A DNA stretch of 64,000 nt from Leptospiraceae bacterium. Its GTDB lineage: Bacteria > Spirochaetota > Leptospiria > Turneriellales > Turneriellaceae. The stretch lies in NCBI GenBank assembly GCA_025055765.1, contig JANWWS010000018.1, forward strand, positions 41,605-105,604, read 5' to 3'. The position numbers and the translations under genes were made by a program. Positions 8,385 through 17,310 of this stretch are shown piece by piece. The notes below the pieces were generated by a model that saw nothing but the letters and a program-made list of their open reading frames with translations, ran no database searches and was not told where the DNA came from. Each line of letters starts with the position of its first letter. Within the stretch, counting starts at the first letter, position 1.

Positions 8385-11141
8385 CTAAACGGTCATTGTT
8401 TTTTCCTTTTTTATTTCTACACTTAAAATACGGGAGACACCTGGCTCTTCCATGGTTACACCAAAAATAGCATCAGCATGGGCCATGGTTTTCTTATGGT
8501 GGGTGATAAGTAAAAACTGGGTTTTTCCGCGAAATTCATCCAGGAGCTCTAAGAAGCGGGATACATTGTGGTCATCTAGAGGGGCGTCAATTTCATCTAA
8601 AACACATAAGGGAGAAGAGCGCACCATATAAATGGCAAACATGAGAGCAATGGCCGTAAGGGCTTTTTCGCCACCCGAAAGAAGCCGCAGAGATTTAGGA
8701 CGCTTTCCCGGAGGCTGAGCCTGAATTTCAATACCACTATAAAGGGGCCGATCTTTTTCCGTTAGAGTAAGACTCACATCTCCCCCATAAAATAGCCTGC
8801 GAAAGACATAGCGAAAATTTTCTTCTACTTGATAAAAGCAATTTAAAAAGAGTTCTTCTGACTTCTTGTCAATATCACGGAGAATTTGCAAAAGGTCTTC
8901 TTTTGCTTTTCGGATATCTCTTAATTGGTTTTCATGGTGATCATAAAGTTCTCGGATGGCCTTGAGCTCTTCTAAGGCTAACGGGTTTATGGGACCAAGC
9001 GCTTCTAATTCTCTGCGAATTTCAACTAACTTTTCCTTTTCGGAAGCTAAAGATATGCGTGCCTGCCCAAGTTTTTCTCGCAGTTCTTCGCTCGTCAAAT
9101 TGTAATCGTTATAGATGTCTTGGAGCATCACCTCCCTGCTTCCCAAGAGTGTTCCTATTTGAACCTCAAGTTCATTAATTTCTCCAGCAATATATGTACT
9201 TTTTTCATTTTCTGCGCGGATGGCCTCGTTTAGCTCGGCCTTTTTCTCTGCCGATTTGCTTAGGTTTTTTTCTAACTCATCCATGCGCGCAAGCTCATTT
9301 TCAATCTCACCCTTTAGCTTTGTGATTTCACTTTGTGTATTTTTGTAGTCTTGGTCAAGCTGTTGTAGGAGTTTTTCATGGTTTTGAAATTGCTCTTTGA
9401 GGTAACGATAGCCCATCTCTTCATGTTCGATTTGCGTTTTTAAATCCTTTTCTCTTTCTGCCGAGCCTAAGTGCTGGGCTTCAAAAGCTTTTAGATTTCC
9501 TCGAACCACCTCCTCTTCTCTTCGATTTTTCTCCCAATCCTGCTTTAAAGATGCTAGTTTTTGTTGTTCGCTAATTTCATATGCTTCAAGTTCTGCTATT
9601 TCTTTTTCTATATCGTGGATGTCTTGACTTAGGCTTTCTTTTTGAGCAAAAATTCCTTCTTTATCAAAGAGAAGATGGCGCAGACTTTCGGGTAGATAAT
9701 TGAGACTTTCTATCTCCTGTTGAATATCCTGAAGCGGATACTCTTGTAATGTTTTCTCTAGCATTTCATGCATTTTTTCTGTTTCTTTTTCCAAAAGGCA
9801 GGCTCTTAAGCCCCTAGCGAGGCTTTCTAATTTGTGCACTATCTTATTTTTTTTGTTTTGAAATTCCATTTCTTTTTGCAGCCACTGGCTCTTTTCTCGG
9901 TGTAGCGAAAGAAGTAACTCTTGTATAACAAAAGTGATTTCTTCGCTTTTTGCTTTTAATTTTTCTCTACGTTGCCGTAATTTTTGTCTTATTGTTTGGA
10001 TTTCTTTTTCACTATTATGAATTTTTTCTTGCAGGTCTTTTTCTTTTTGGCTTAGGTCATGAAGCGATTTTGTATGATCTTCAATGCTAATTTGAAGCTC
10101 CAAGGTAAGTTGGCTTTGTTTTAGGTATGCTTTTTTGAGATCTTCGAGATGGTGCTCTATACGCAACAAGTGGGAACGTAGTGCTTGCATCTCATTTTGC
10201 TTCTCTTTTTTTTCGAGAGTTATTTTCTCAAGGCGACGCTCGAGCTGAAAGATCCGCTCGCGGTTCACTTGATTTTGTAAATCTTTTGTGTGAAGTTGTT
10301 TTATCCTAGCCGAGTCTTCTTGTTCTATTTGCCCAATTTTTTGCTGATAAAGTAGAATTTTTTGGCGTATTTTCTCTACTTCGGCTTGCTTTCTTTCTAA
10401 CTTTTTTTGTTTTTCTTCTAATTTTTCATCGATTTCTCTTAAAGTAAAGTAGCGAATTCTTAAATCATGTTCGCGCAATTTTTCCCTTAAACTATTATAT
10501 TTTCTTGTTTTTTCTGCCTGGGATTCCTTAATCTTTAATTCTCTTTCTAATTCATGGAGAATATCTTGAAGGCGAGTAATGTTAAATTGAGTACTTTCTA
10601 AATTCTTTTCTGCTTCTTCTTTTTGTGCTTTATAGCGAGATATGCCAGCTGCTTCTTCAAAAATATATCGTCGGTCTTCTGGTTTACTTGATAAGATCAT
10701 GTCCATCCGCCCTTGTTCCATAAAGGAGTAAGCTGATTTACCAAGACCTGTATCGAGCAAGAGATGCTCAATATCCTTACGGCTTACCCTTTTGTCATTT
10801 ATAAAGTAATGGCTTTGCCCATCTCGGTAAAGTCGACGTCCAATTTTTACAATATCATGTTCTAAATTTAGGAACTTTTTTTTATTGTTAATGGTAATAA
10901 TTACTTCCGCAAAGTTTGCTGCTTTCTTAGTCTCTGTCCCAGAAAATATGACATCTTCCATTTTTTCGCCCCGCATCGAGCGCACAGATTTTTCACCAAG
11001 GACCCATTTAATGGCATCGAGGATGTTACTTTTCCCGCACCCATTAGGTCCTACAATAGCTGTTAACTCGTGCATGAGTTTAATTTTGGTTCGATTTGCA
11101 AATGACTTAAAGCCAAAAATCTCAATTTCCTCTATTACCAT
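8385..11141 (-). CDS. smc: SMC-family chromosome segregation ATPase, short form lacking a normal hinge
   Basis: A 918-residue SMC. The N-terminal head has Walker A GPNGCGKSN (residues 31-39) and the Q-loop/FEEAAGISRYK block. The C-terminal head has LLSGGEKALTA (signature starting about 821) and Walker B PLCVLDEIDAPLDD. Between them lie two charged coiled-coil arms of about equal length (roughly 170-440 and 500-770). Most bacterial SMCs are near 1,150-1,200 residues with a globular hinge of about 150-200 residues between the arms. Here only about 60 less coil-like residues (about 440-500) sit at the centre, and neither hinge glycines nor a Rad50 CxxC hook is seen. scpA and scpB are not in the window. 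It is transcribed divergently from DUF115 with a 20-base gap. Confidence 0.88.
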   Translation of the reverse strand: MVIEEIEIFGFKSFANRTKIKLMHELTAIVGPNGCGKSNILDAIKWVLGEKSVRSMRGEKMEDVIFSGTETKKAANFAEVIITINNKKKFLNLEHDIVKIGRRLYRDGQSHYFINDKRVSRKDIEHLLLDTGLGKSAYSFMEQGRMDMILSSKPEDRRYIFEEAAGISRYKAQKEEAEKNLESTQFNITRLQDILHELERELKIKESQAEKTRKYNSLREKLREHDLRIRYFTLREIDEKLEEKQKKLERKQAEVEKIRQKILLYQQKIGQIEQEDSARIKQLHTKDLQNQVNRERIFQLERRLEKITLEKKEKQNEMQALRSHLLRIEHHLEDLKKAYLKQSQLTLELQISIEDHTKSLHDLSQKEKDLQEKIHNSEKEIQTIRQKLRQRREKLKAKSEEITFVIQELLLSLHREKSQWLQKEMEFQNKKNKIVHKLESLARGLRACLLEKETEKMHEMLEKTLQEYPLQDIQQEIESLNYLPESLRHLLFDKEGIFAQKESLSQDIHDIEKEIAELEAYEISEQQKLASLKQDWEKNRREEEVVRGNLKAFEAQHLGSAEREKDLKTQIEHEEMGYRYLKEQFQNHEKLLQQLDQDYKNTQSEITKLKGEIENELARMDELEKNLSKSAEKKAELNEAIRAENEKSTYIAGEINELEVQIGTLLGSREVMLQDIYNDYNLTSEELREKLGQARISLASEKEKLVEIRRELEALGPINPLALEELKAIRELYDHHENQLRDIRKAKEDLLQILRDIDKKSEELFLNCFYQVEENFRYVFRRLFYGGDVSLTLTEKDRPLYSGIEIQAQPPGKRPKSLRLLSGGEKALTAIALMFAIYMVRSSPLCVLDEIDAPLDDHNVSRFLELLDEFRGKTQFLLITHHKKTMAHADAIFGVTMEEPGVSRILSVEIKKEKTMTV

Positions 11142-11161
11142 GATTTTGCTTTGCTCGTCAG

Positions 11162-12865
11162 ATGATTATTTCTTATTTGCCTTCCATGCCGGCCGGCACT
11201 ATCCAGGGAAACCTGGGACATTATTACTGGCAGGAAAGCGAAGGTCATATTCACATTTGGTTTTGGGATGAAAACACGAAAAAGCGGCCTCTTGTAAGCG
11301 AGCGCGACCCAGATAGGGAAGCCCTGCGTATTCTGGGGACCTTTTCGCTTAAAAAGGGAATCGTGGCTATAGTATTAGGAGCAGCATCTCTTGCTTTAAT
11401 AAGGCAACTAAAAAAGCAAAAGGAGCATTATGGTGGTGACATCCTTTTGGTAGAAAAAGATGAGCTTTTTTTGCACCAATGGGAGAGACTTTTTCCAGAT
11501 ATCTTTGCAGATCTTGTTGTTTACACAGGTCATAACCCAGAAGAATTAGAGCGCTTTATTGAAAACCTATCTATGGAACAACTCATGGGTTACCGAATCA
11601 TCTCCGTACCAGGAAGTGTAGCTATAGATAGCTTCTTTTACCGCAATACCGAAAAAAAAATCAAAGAATTATTTGCTGCACGACTTTCTGATCTTTTTAC
11701 CCGCCTTGAATTTGAAGAGCGCTGGATATGGAATATCTTGTACAACATTCCCCATATGGCAAGGGCCAAAGCGGTGCGCTCTCTTTTTCAAACCATGGCA
11801 GGGAAAGATGCCCTTCTTGTTGCCACTGGTCCCAGCCTACGCTACTCGCTCAATTGGCTTGCTAAAATGCAAACACGCGTTTTTTTAGCATGTGCGGATT
11901 CCGCATATCGTGTTCTTCACTGCGCAGGCATAACACCTCACCTCGTATACACCCTCGATGCGCAAAGTTACACACTTCGCCACTTTCTGGGTCTGCCACG
12001 TGGCAAGATGGGTCAATTCCCCATCCTTGTAGCAGATATTGTGGCAAACCCCCAGGTTCTACGTCGCTGGGAGGGGGAACTATTTCTTTCCACCACGGTA
12101 CATTTTTCCGAAACCAAGAGGTCCACAACCCCCGGCTATGAGATTGTAGAAGAGTACTTCTTAAAGGACTCTCACTTAGGTGATATTCAATCAGGGGGTT
12201 CTGTGGCTACGAGTTTATTTGACCTTCTTCGCCAAATGAATTTTGCCCGCATCATTTTAGTAGGTCAGGATTTGGCTTACACCTATAGACAAATCCATAC
12301 TATAGGCACTCATCACAGCCGTGAGTGGCTTTCGGGTCGAGTGAATCGCTTTTGGCCATTAGAGAACATTGAAGAAGCTATTTTGCACCGCCGCCACACG
12401 TGGTCTGAAGTTTCGTTAGAGGGTCGAAAAATCCCAGCAGACTATGTGCTCTCACTTTACCGAAAATGGTTTGCTGAAGCAGCAAAGAGCATACCACAGA
12501 AGGTTATTCAAGCAAGTTTCGATGGCCTTTCTATAGAGCATAGCTGGCGCATAAAGGCCACAGACTCTTTTATTGCAGGCGAGGACAATTTTGCCCCTGA
12601 GAGGATTATGCTTTATATAAAAAAATGCCCACCTATTTTGGCAAGAGAGAGTTTTTATGAGAAATGGGTTTATTTCTTAAGAGAGTTAGATCATAAACTA
12701 AAGGATGCCTTAATGAACTATGCGGGTCGCCGTTACGAGATATTAGCCCAAAGAGTCCAAGAAAACAGCAAAAAAGATCTTTTGTTAAAGAAAAAAATAG
12801 CGCGCGAGCAATGGTTCTTGAAGCTTATTGAGCGATACCGCCATTTATATGAGCGTCATATTTAA
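11162..12865 (+). CDS. DUF115 (6-hydroxymethylpterin pyrophosphokinase MptE-like / motility accessory factor-like) protein
   Basis: A 567-residue protein. The central domain begins with KDALLVATGPSLRYSLNWL and continues with DSAYRVLHCAGITPHLVYTLD, the typical DUF115 Rossmann-like core. A later block (GGSVATSLFDLL and ARIILVGQDLAYT) completes it. In flagellated bacteria this family includes Maf/PseE-like proteins linked to glycosylation of flagellins, and in archaea MptE. The flanking N- and C-terminal parts are lineage-specific. A surface or flagellin modification role is inferred from the family only. Its stop shares four bases with the convergent fur-like gene. Confidence 0.8.
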   Translation: MIISYLPSMPAGTIQGNLGHYYWQESEGHIHIWFWDENTKKRPLVSERDPDREALRILGTFSLKKGIVAIVLGAASLALIRQLKKQKEHYGGDILLVEKDELFLHQWERLFPDIFADLVVYTGHNPEELERFIENLSMEQLMGYRIISVPGSVAIDSFFYRNTEKKIKELFAARLSDLFTRLEFEERWIWNILYNIPHMARAKAVRSLFQTMAGKDALLVATGPSLRYSLNWLAKMQTRVFLACADSAYRVLHCAGITPHLVYTLDAQSYTLRHFLGLPRGKMGQFPILVADIVANPQVLRRWEGELFLSTTVHFSETKRSTTPGYEIVEEYFLKDSHLGDIQSGGSVATSLFDLLRQMNFARIILVGQDLAYTYRQIHTIGTHHSREWLSGRVNRFWPLENIEEAILHRRHTWSEVSLEGRKIPADYVLSLYRKWFAEAAKSIPQKVIQASFDGLSIEHSWRIKATDSFIAGEDNFAPERIMLYIKKCPPILARESFYEKWVYFLRELDHKLKDALMNYAGRRYEILAQRVQENSKKDLLLKKKIAREQWFLKLIERYRHLYERHI

Positions 12866-13278
12866 GTGTGTTTGCGTCCGTAAAAAATAGCTTGTTCTTG
12901 CTCAATATAGTAGCTTGAACCCTCATGGTAGTATGGCCGGCCTTTTTCTGGCATTGGTTTTCTTATATCAATATCAAAGATTTCTCCTGTGTCTATATCA
13001 ATGAGATGGTTATGCGGCTCTGTGTTGCTATCATAAATAGTAAGGGATGGGTTGATGTGCAAAGTTCGTAGCAACCCAACTCTTACAAACAAATGAAGAT
13101 TGTTGTATACACTGGCACGAGAGATTTTGTATCCCTGCATTTGGAGCTGGCGGTAAAGCTCTTCTGCTGTGAAGTGTTGATGTTTGGCGAGTAAGATTTT
13201 TGCTAATATAAGCCGCGCTCGTGTGGGTATTATCTCATGAGAGCGCAACTTTTGCGCCAACTCCTCTTCCCCGCCCAT
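12862..13278 (-). CDS. Fur-superfamily regulator, PerR/Irr-like, cysteine-free
   Basis: A 138-residue Fur-type repressor (ATG at 13276-13278; an in-frame TTG lies two codons upstream). The winged helix includes TRARLILAKILL and ISRASVYNNLHLF. The metal site has the spacing of Bacillus PerR: a histidine in HQHFTAEELY, then D-x5-H-x-H-x10-D in YDSNTEPHNH..FD. The last ligand is aspartate, as in PerR, rather than the glutamate usual in Fur. There is no cysteine at all, so the structural zinc site of Fur/PerR is absent, as in Irr and some other members. Peroxide or iron sensing is the likely role. It lies at the end of the kdsA-tsaD operon. Confidence 0.85.
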   Translation of the reverse strand: MGGEEELAQKLRSHEIIPTRARLILAKILLAKHQHFTAEELYRQLQMQGYKISRASVYNNLHLFVRVGLLRTLHINPSLTIYDSNTEPHNHLIDIDTGEIFDIDIRKPMPEKGRPYYHEGSSYYIEQEQAIFYGRKHT

Positions 13279-13287
13279 AAGCAAAAT

Positions 13288-14361
13288 TTATGCAGAGCTT
13301 ACCTCTTTGGCAACATAAATTCCTTCAGGCTCGCTCAAACCACTGTCTGGGAATACCCGTGAAGAAGAGGGCTTCAGCCCTCTTTGATAGTAGAGATATC
13401 CTAGGGCAGCTACCATAGCCGCGTTGTCGGTGCAAAAAGCTGGCGGCGGCACAATAAGCTCTATTTTTTTTAATTTACAAAGTTTTTGCAGATGATAACG
13501 TAAGTAGCTATTAGCAGCAACCCCACCTGCAAAGACCAGTGTACCTAGTGGATAAATTTGGGTATAATAATCCACCACACGCAAAACATGCTCTGTTACT
13601 CTTTGTAGAAAAAAATACGCAAGAGCTTCTATATCAGGATTTGGGTTTTTTTGTAGGTAGTAGTAGAGAGAGGTTTTAAGTCCGCTAAAAGAAAAGATAG
13701 GTTTTTTCTTTGATTTTACAAGAATTTCACTGAGAGGATTTTGCCTACAAAGATGCTCTTCTTCTCCCATAGCCGTTTTGTTCTTTTCCATAAAAGAAAG
13801 AGCTTTTTTTTCCATCTGGGGACCACCGGGATAAGGCAGGCCAAGTAAACTTGCTGCCTTATCTAACGCCTCGCCACAGGCATCATCTTGGGTATCAGCG
13901 ATGACACTAAGCTGACCTAAATCTTTAACATAGTAGAGAGCCGTGTTTCCCCCGGAAAGTAAGAGTCCTAAAAATGGATAGGAAGGCTTCTGCCCAGAAA
14001 GAAGAGGAGCGTAAAGATGAGCCTCGAGATGATTTATCGTAATGATATCAATGCCCAAGTACCAGGAAAGGGCAAGAGCCGTATTATAGCCCACAAGAAG
14101 AGAGCCTGTTAAACCCGGTCTGTGAGTTACCGCTACATAAGATATCTTTTGTGCTTCTTTTTGGGAAAAAGCATCTTGCAGCAGATAAGGGAGTTTCTCT
14201 AAGTGTGCTCTTGATGCTTTTTCGGGAATAACCCCCCCATATGGTTCATGGATGGCAACTTGCCGGAAGATGGGGTTTGCTAAGAGGCGCATCCCATTTG
14301 CGACTAAAGCCACCGCTGTTTCGTCGCATGAGGTTTCAATTCCCAGTCCAATGATTTCCAT
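13288..14361 (-). CDS. tsaD: tRNA N6-adenosine threonylcarbamoyltransferase TsaD
   Basis: A 357-residue member of the Kae1/TsaD/Gcp family, which transfers threonylcarbamoyl to A37 of ANN-decoding tRNAs together with TsaB and TsaE. The N-terminus IGLGIETSCDETAVALV and the metal-binding HxxxH of NHLEAHLYA (H111, H115) are diagnostic. LLSGGNTALYYV and FSFSGLKTS provide the ASKHA nucleotide-binding features. Length is normal. The start codon overlaps the stop of the upstream lipoprotein gene by one base, placing it in the minus-strand operon. Confidence 0.95.
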   Translation of the reverse strand: MEIIGLGIETSCDETAVALVANGMRLLANPIFRQVAIHEPYGGVIPEKASRAHLEKLPYLLQDAFSQKEAQKISYVAVTHRPGLTGSLLVGYNTALALSWYLGIDIITINHLEAHLYAPLLSGQKPSYPFLGLLLSGGNTALYYVKDLGQLSVIADTQDDACGEALDKAASLLGLPYPGGPQMEKKALSFMEKNKTAMGEEEHLCRQNPLSEILVKSKKKPIFSFSGLKTSLYYYLQKNPNPDIEALAYFFLQRVTEHVLRVVDYYTQIYPLGTLVFAGGVAANSYLRYHLQKLCKLKKIELIVPPPAFCTDNAAMVAALGYLYYQRGLKPSSSRVFPDSGLSEPEGIYVAKEVSSA

Positions 14362-14798
14362 TAGGATTGCTCTTCTTGAAGTTTTTTCTTTAAATTTTCC
14401 GCTTGGATTTTAAATAGGATTTCACAGGCATCATTTTCATCACATCTTTGGCGCACAATTTGCCCTCCCTTGAGGTAGTAGAGGAACTTTTCGCTAATCC
14501 TTCTCTTTTTGGCTTCCTCAGGGTGAATAATAATGCGTTTTTTGTTTTCTAATATAAGTTCTGAGGCACTAGCTTGAGCACACAGCAACGCATTTTCTTG
14601 CGAAAGAGTGCGACGCTTAACTGTGCCCCCTTTTTGGCCAGTTTGTCCCAAACTACGCAGTTGGTAGCTGTGGTCATCAAGCCAGCCAGGGTCTGCACTG
14701 ACCACGCAGGCTTCCTCTGGTATATCCTCGGGGGTGGTGCGACAGTAAACCAAGTAAAAGAGGGCCAAACAAGACAACCCAAGCTTAAGAATTTGCAT
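14361..14798 (-). CDS. Putative lipoprotein, paralogue of the one at 15633-16001
   Basis: A 145-residue protein with a short hydrophobic leader ending LFYLVYC, a loose spirochaete-type lipobox, so C19 is the likely lipidated cysteine. The mature part is charged and unrecognised. It resembles the protein upstream of kdsA: both have an internal LC-x-A/E-x-A segment, a late -GG- or D-ACEILFKI-like strand and a closing LKK-L/E tail. The gene starts 14 bases inside kdsA. An envelope role is inferred from the lipobox and neighbours. Confidence 0.7.
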   Translation of the reverse strand: MQILKLGLSCLALFYLVYCRTTPEDIPEEACVVSADPGWLDDHSYQLRSLGQTGQKGGTVKRRTLSQENALLCAQASASELILENKKRIIIHPEEAKKRRISEKFLYYLKGGQIVRQRCDENDACEILFKIQAENLKKKLQEEQS

Positions 14799-15636
14799 GT
14801 ATGCGCTCCTTCACAAGAGCATCAATAGAAAGCAGTTTTTCTATTATCCCTTCTAACCAAGAAAGATAGATTTGGTTTGTGGCATCACTCTTGGCTTCTG
14901 GCGGATTTGGGTGTACCTCAAAAAATAAACCATCCACCCCAGCTGCACATGCCGCTCGGGCGAGGGGAAAGGCCATCTCTCTTTGCCCACCCGATACTTC
15001 ACCTCCACCCGGTAGTTGGGTCGAATGGGTGGCATCAAAGACCATGTGTACCTTATGCCGGCGTAATAGCTCAAAATTCCTCATGTCGACAATGAGGTTA
15101 TTGTAGCCAAAACTATAGCCACGCTCACAAAGAAAAACTTTGTCCGTGCCGACTTGGTAAAACTTATCTAAGATTTGCAAGGCGTCAAGTGGGGCTATAA
15201 ATTGGCCCTTCTTTACATTTGTCCAGCGCCCACTTCTTGCAGCCTCAATGAGCAAATCTGTCTGGCGGCAAAGAAAGGCAGGGATTTGCAAGACATCAAC
15301 CACCTCGGCAGCTTTTTCTACTTCATGAGGCCAATGAACATCCGTTAAAAGAGGTAAGCCGTATTTTTTTTTGACTTGGGCTAGAAGCTTGAGACCTTCC
15401 TCTAAACCAGGTCCACGGTAAGAGCGGATACTGCTACGATTAGCCTTATCATAAGAAGATTTAAAAACAATAAGTAGACCCCATTTTTGAGAGAGCTCTT
15501 TTAGTTTCTGGGCTACGACATCGAGCAACTCTTCATTTTCAATAACACAAGGCCCTGCAATAAGGAAGAAGGGGTTTTTCCCTCCAATTTTGGTGCCTAG
15601 AAATTCTCTCTCTGGGGTCAAAGTAAGGCCACTCAT
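14785..15636 (-). CDS. kdsA: 3-deoxy-8-phosphooctulonate (KDO-8-P) synthase, metal-dependent class
   Basis: A 283-residue enzyme that condenses phosphoenolpyruvate with arabinose 5-phosphate, the committed step to KDO in LPS. Hallmarks are KSSYDKANRSS, GPGLEEGLKLL, LTDVHWP and FLCRQTDLL. IAGPCVIEN places cysteine at residue 30, where the non-metal E. coli class has asparagine. A later His (DATHSTQLPGG), Glu (FFEVHP) and Asp (KSDATNQ) complete the metal site, so this is the metal-dependent class as in Aquifex. Both neighbours overlap it: the upstream lipoprotein by 4 bases and the downstream one by 14. Confidence 0.95.
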   Translation of the reverse strand: MSGLTLTPEREFLGTKIGGKNPFFLIAGPCVIENEELLDVVAQKLKELSQKWGLLIVFKSSYDKANRSSIRSYRGPGLEEGLKLLAQVKKKYGLPLLTDVHWPHEVEKAAEVVDVLQIPAFLCRQTDLLIEAARSGRWTNVKKGQFIAPLDALQILDKFYQVGTDKVFLCERGYSFGYNNLIVDMRNFELLRRHKVHMVFDATHSTQLPGGGEVSGGQREMAFPLARAACAAGVDGLFFEVHPNPPEAKSDATNQIYLSWLEGIIEKLLSIDALVKERIHANS

Positions 15637-16001
15637 TCAAGTTCCTTTTTCAGGCCAGGGGCGGAAAAGCGCACAATAAGCATGCACCCGCCTTGCTCTG
15701 TGTACAATTTATAGAGGATTTCCATATTTGGCATGATCTTTTTTGCCTTAGGGTAATCCTCGTAGAGCTTTTGTTGTGCTTTTTTTTCGGCCTCTTGGCA
15801 CAGTCTCTCTCGCTTATAAACCAGAGGCTCAAGCTTACCATCGTTTTCCACGACAACTCTTAGCTGCAAGCTATCTTCATTTAAAAAGTGGTTTTCAAAA
15901 AGATCCTTTTCTCGCACCACCAATATGTCATGCCCCCTCCTTGAACATTGCCAAGAGAGTAAGCTAACCCAGGCCAGAGCCCCCAAAATTTTAAGCGGCA
16001 A
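15633..16001 (-). CDS. Putative lipoprotein upstream of kdsA
   Basis: A 122-residue protein with a leader ending SLLSWQC, so C19 is the probable lipidated residue. The mature domain is charged and contains RERLCQEAEKKAQQKLYEDY and a closing GCMLIVRFSAPGLKKELE. It aligns by eye with the 145-residue lipoprotein after kdsA. The start lies 11 bases inside the ABC ATPase gene, and the stop overlaps the kdsA start (ATGA). Function is unknown; an envelope location is likely. Confidence 0.7.
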   Translation of the reverse strand: MPLKILGALAWVSLLSWQCSRRGHDILVVREKDLFENHFLNEDSLQLRVVVENDGKLEPLVYKRERLCQEAEKKAQQKLYEDYPKAKKIMPNMEILYKLYTEQGGCMLIVRFSAPGLKKELE

Positions 16002-16899
16002 TTTTCAGAAAAATTTCCTCAAGTTCGAGCTCTAATTTGCGCATTTCCACAGCGATGATTTTTTTCTCCCACAAAAGCTCCCCCAGTTTTGTTAAATCAA
16101 GTTTTCCTTTTTCAAAAACGAGGAGATAAGTGTGTTGGTCTTCCCTTTCGCATTGCACGAATCCGGGATATTGGCGCAAAAGGGTTTCCAGGTCATAGTT
16201 ATGCGCAAGCCGTAGTCTTAATTTCTCAAGATCCTCGTAGCGCCCAAGACTTTGCCGATCCTCTTCCGCCACAAGATGCCCCTGCCGCAAAAACAAAAAG
16301 CGATCGGCGATCTGAGAGACTTCCCGCAAGATGTGAGAGGATAGTAAAATAGTGTGTTCTTTTTTTAATTCTAAGATGAGTTGGCGCATTTGTGCTATTT
16401 GCTGTGGGTCCAGGTCTGAGACGGGTTCATCTAAGATAAGAAGGGGAGGTTGGTGTACAATGGCCTGTGCTAGAGCCAGACGTTTGCGCAGGCCAGCAGA
16501 GAGTGTGCGGATCTTGTCTTTTTCTCTGCCCTCAAGATGAGTACGCATAAGAGCGTAACGAACACGGTCTTCTTCCTCCGCCGTTTTGCCCAAGCGCATT
16601 CGATAGACATAGCGCAAAAAACTCTCCACTGTCATTTCCCGGTAAAGACGTGGATTTTCGGGTAGGTAGCCTATCCTTTGCCTTGCCTTTTGCAAATCCG
16701 CAAAGAGATCCTCACCCATGATTCTCACGGTACCAGAAGAGGGGAAAAGGTAACCAGTTAGGATCCGGAGGGTTGTCGTCTTGCCAGCTCCGTTTAGTCC
16801 TAAAAGAGCCACCACCTCATGGGGCCTTAAGGTAAAACTCAGGTTTTCAATAGCAGCTTTTTTCCCATAGAAGCGGGTAAGTTTCTCTACCTCAAGCAT
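15991..16899 (-). CDS. ABC transporter ATP-binding protein (GldA/CcmA type)
   Basis: A 302-residue ATPase with Walker A GLNGAGKTTTLRIL, the Q-loop region IGYLPENPRLY, signature LSAGLRKRLALAQA and Walker B LLILDEPVSDLDP. The signature has A where GG is usual (LSAG rather than LSGG), but the remainder is standard. About 80 C-terminal residues form the regulatory tail typical of ABC-2 type export ATPases. No permease gene lies next to it. It heads the lipoprotein-kdsA-lipoprotein-tsaD-fur run and overlaps the lipoprotein start by 11 bases. The substrate is unknown. Confidence 0.88.
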   Translation of the reverse strand: MLEVEKLTRFYGKKAAIENLSFTLRPHEVVALLGLNGAGKTTTLRILTGYLFPSSGTVRIMGEDLFADLQKARQRIGYLPENPRLYREMTVESFLRYVYRMRLGKTAEEEDRVRYALMRTHLEGREKDKIRTLSAGLRKRLALAQAIVHQPPLLILDEPVSDLDPQQIAQMRQLILELKKEHTILLSSHILREVSQIADRFLFLRQGHLVAEEDRQSLGRYEDLEKLRLRLAHNYDLETLLRQYPGFVQCEREDQHTYLLVFEKGKLDLTKLGELLWEKKIIAVEMRKLELELEEIFLKIAA

Positions 16900-16935
16900 A
16901 ACCGATTTTTTTCCTCGTAAACGAATGTCAAGTTC

Positions 16936-17163
16936 TTAATACCGTCTAATATGCCAGAAGTCTTCTTCGGAGAAGGAAAAGCCACAGTGTTTGCAAGTCA
17001 TTACAGTACAGCCATTGCCACATTTGGGGCAAAATTTCTTAGAGAAAAATCCTCTTTGTCGCTCATTAGGCTCCATTTTCCATTTCATGAGTTTGCCGTA
17101 TTCACAACCGCAGTCAAACTTTTTCTCTTTGCCGCAATACGGACAAAATTTCAGTCCGCGCAT
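16936..17163 (-). CDS. Small double zinc-ribbon protein
   Basis: A 75-residue protein with nine cysteines arranged as CPYC, CGC, CPKC and CTVMTCKHC, a tandem zinc-ribbon pattern. It is basic and has no transmembrane segment. It lies 36 bases upstream of the ABC ATPase on the same strand and may be the first gene of that operon. Zinc-ribbon proteins of this size often touch nucleic acid or other proteins, but no particular family is recognised. Confidence 0.65.
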   Translation of the reverse strand: MRGLKFCPYCGKEKKFDCGCEYGKLMKWKMEPNERQRGFFSKKFCPKCGNGCTVMTCKHCGFSFSEEDFWHIRRY

Positions 17164-17310
17164 AAGCTAGCCACCGTGTTGAGCGCTCTGTGTCAAGGTT
17201 TTTAAGAAAACACAAGACCAATCTATCTCCCCCAATATGGGGAAGCTGGCTTTTTGCATTAGGGTTGACAGGGCATCTGCTATCTACGCATTGTCTGTAG
17301 GGGGGTAAAA

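Noticed and set aside
17265..17290. Sigma-70 promoter with TTGACA before rpsT
   Set aside because: TTGACA is present, but no acceptable -10 element stands at 16-18 bases from it.
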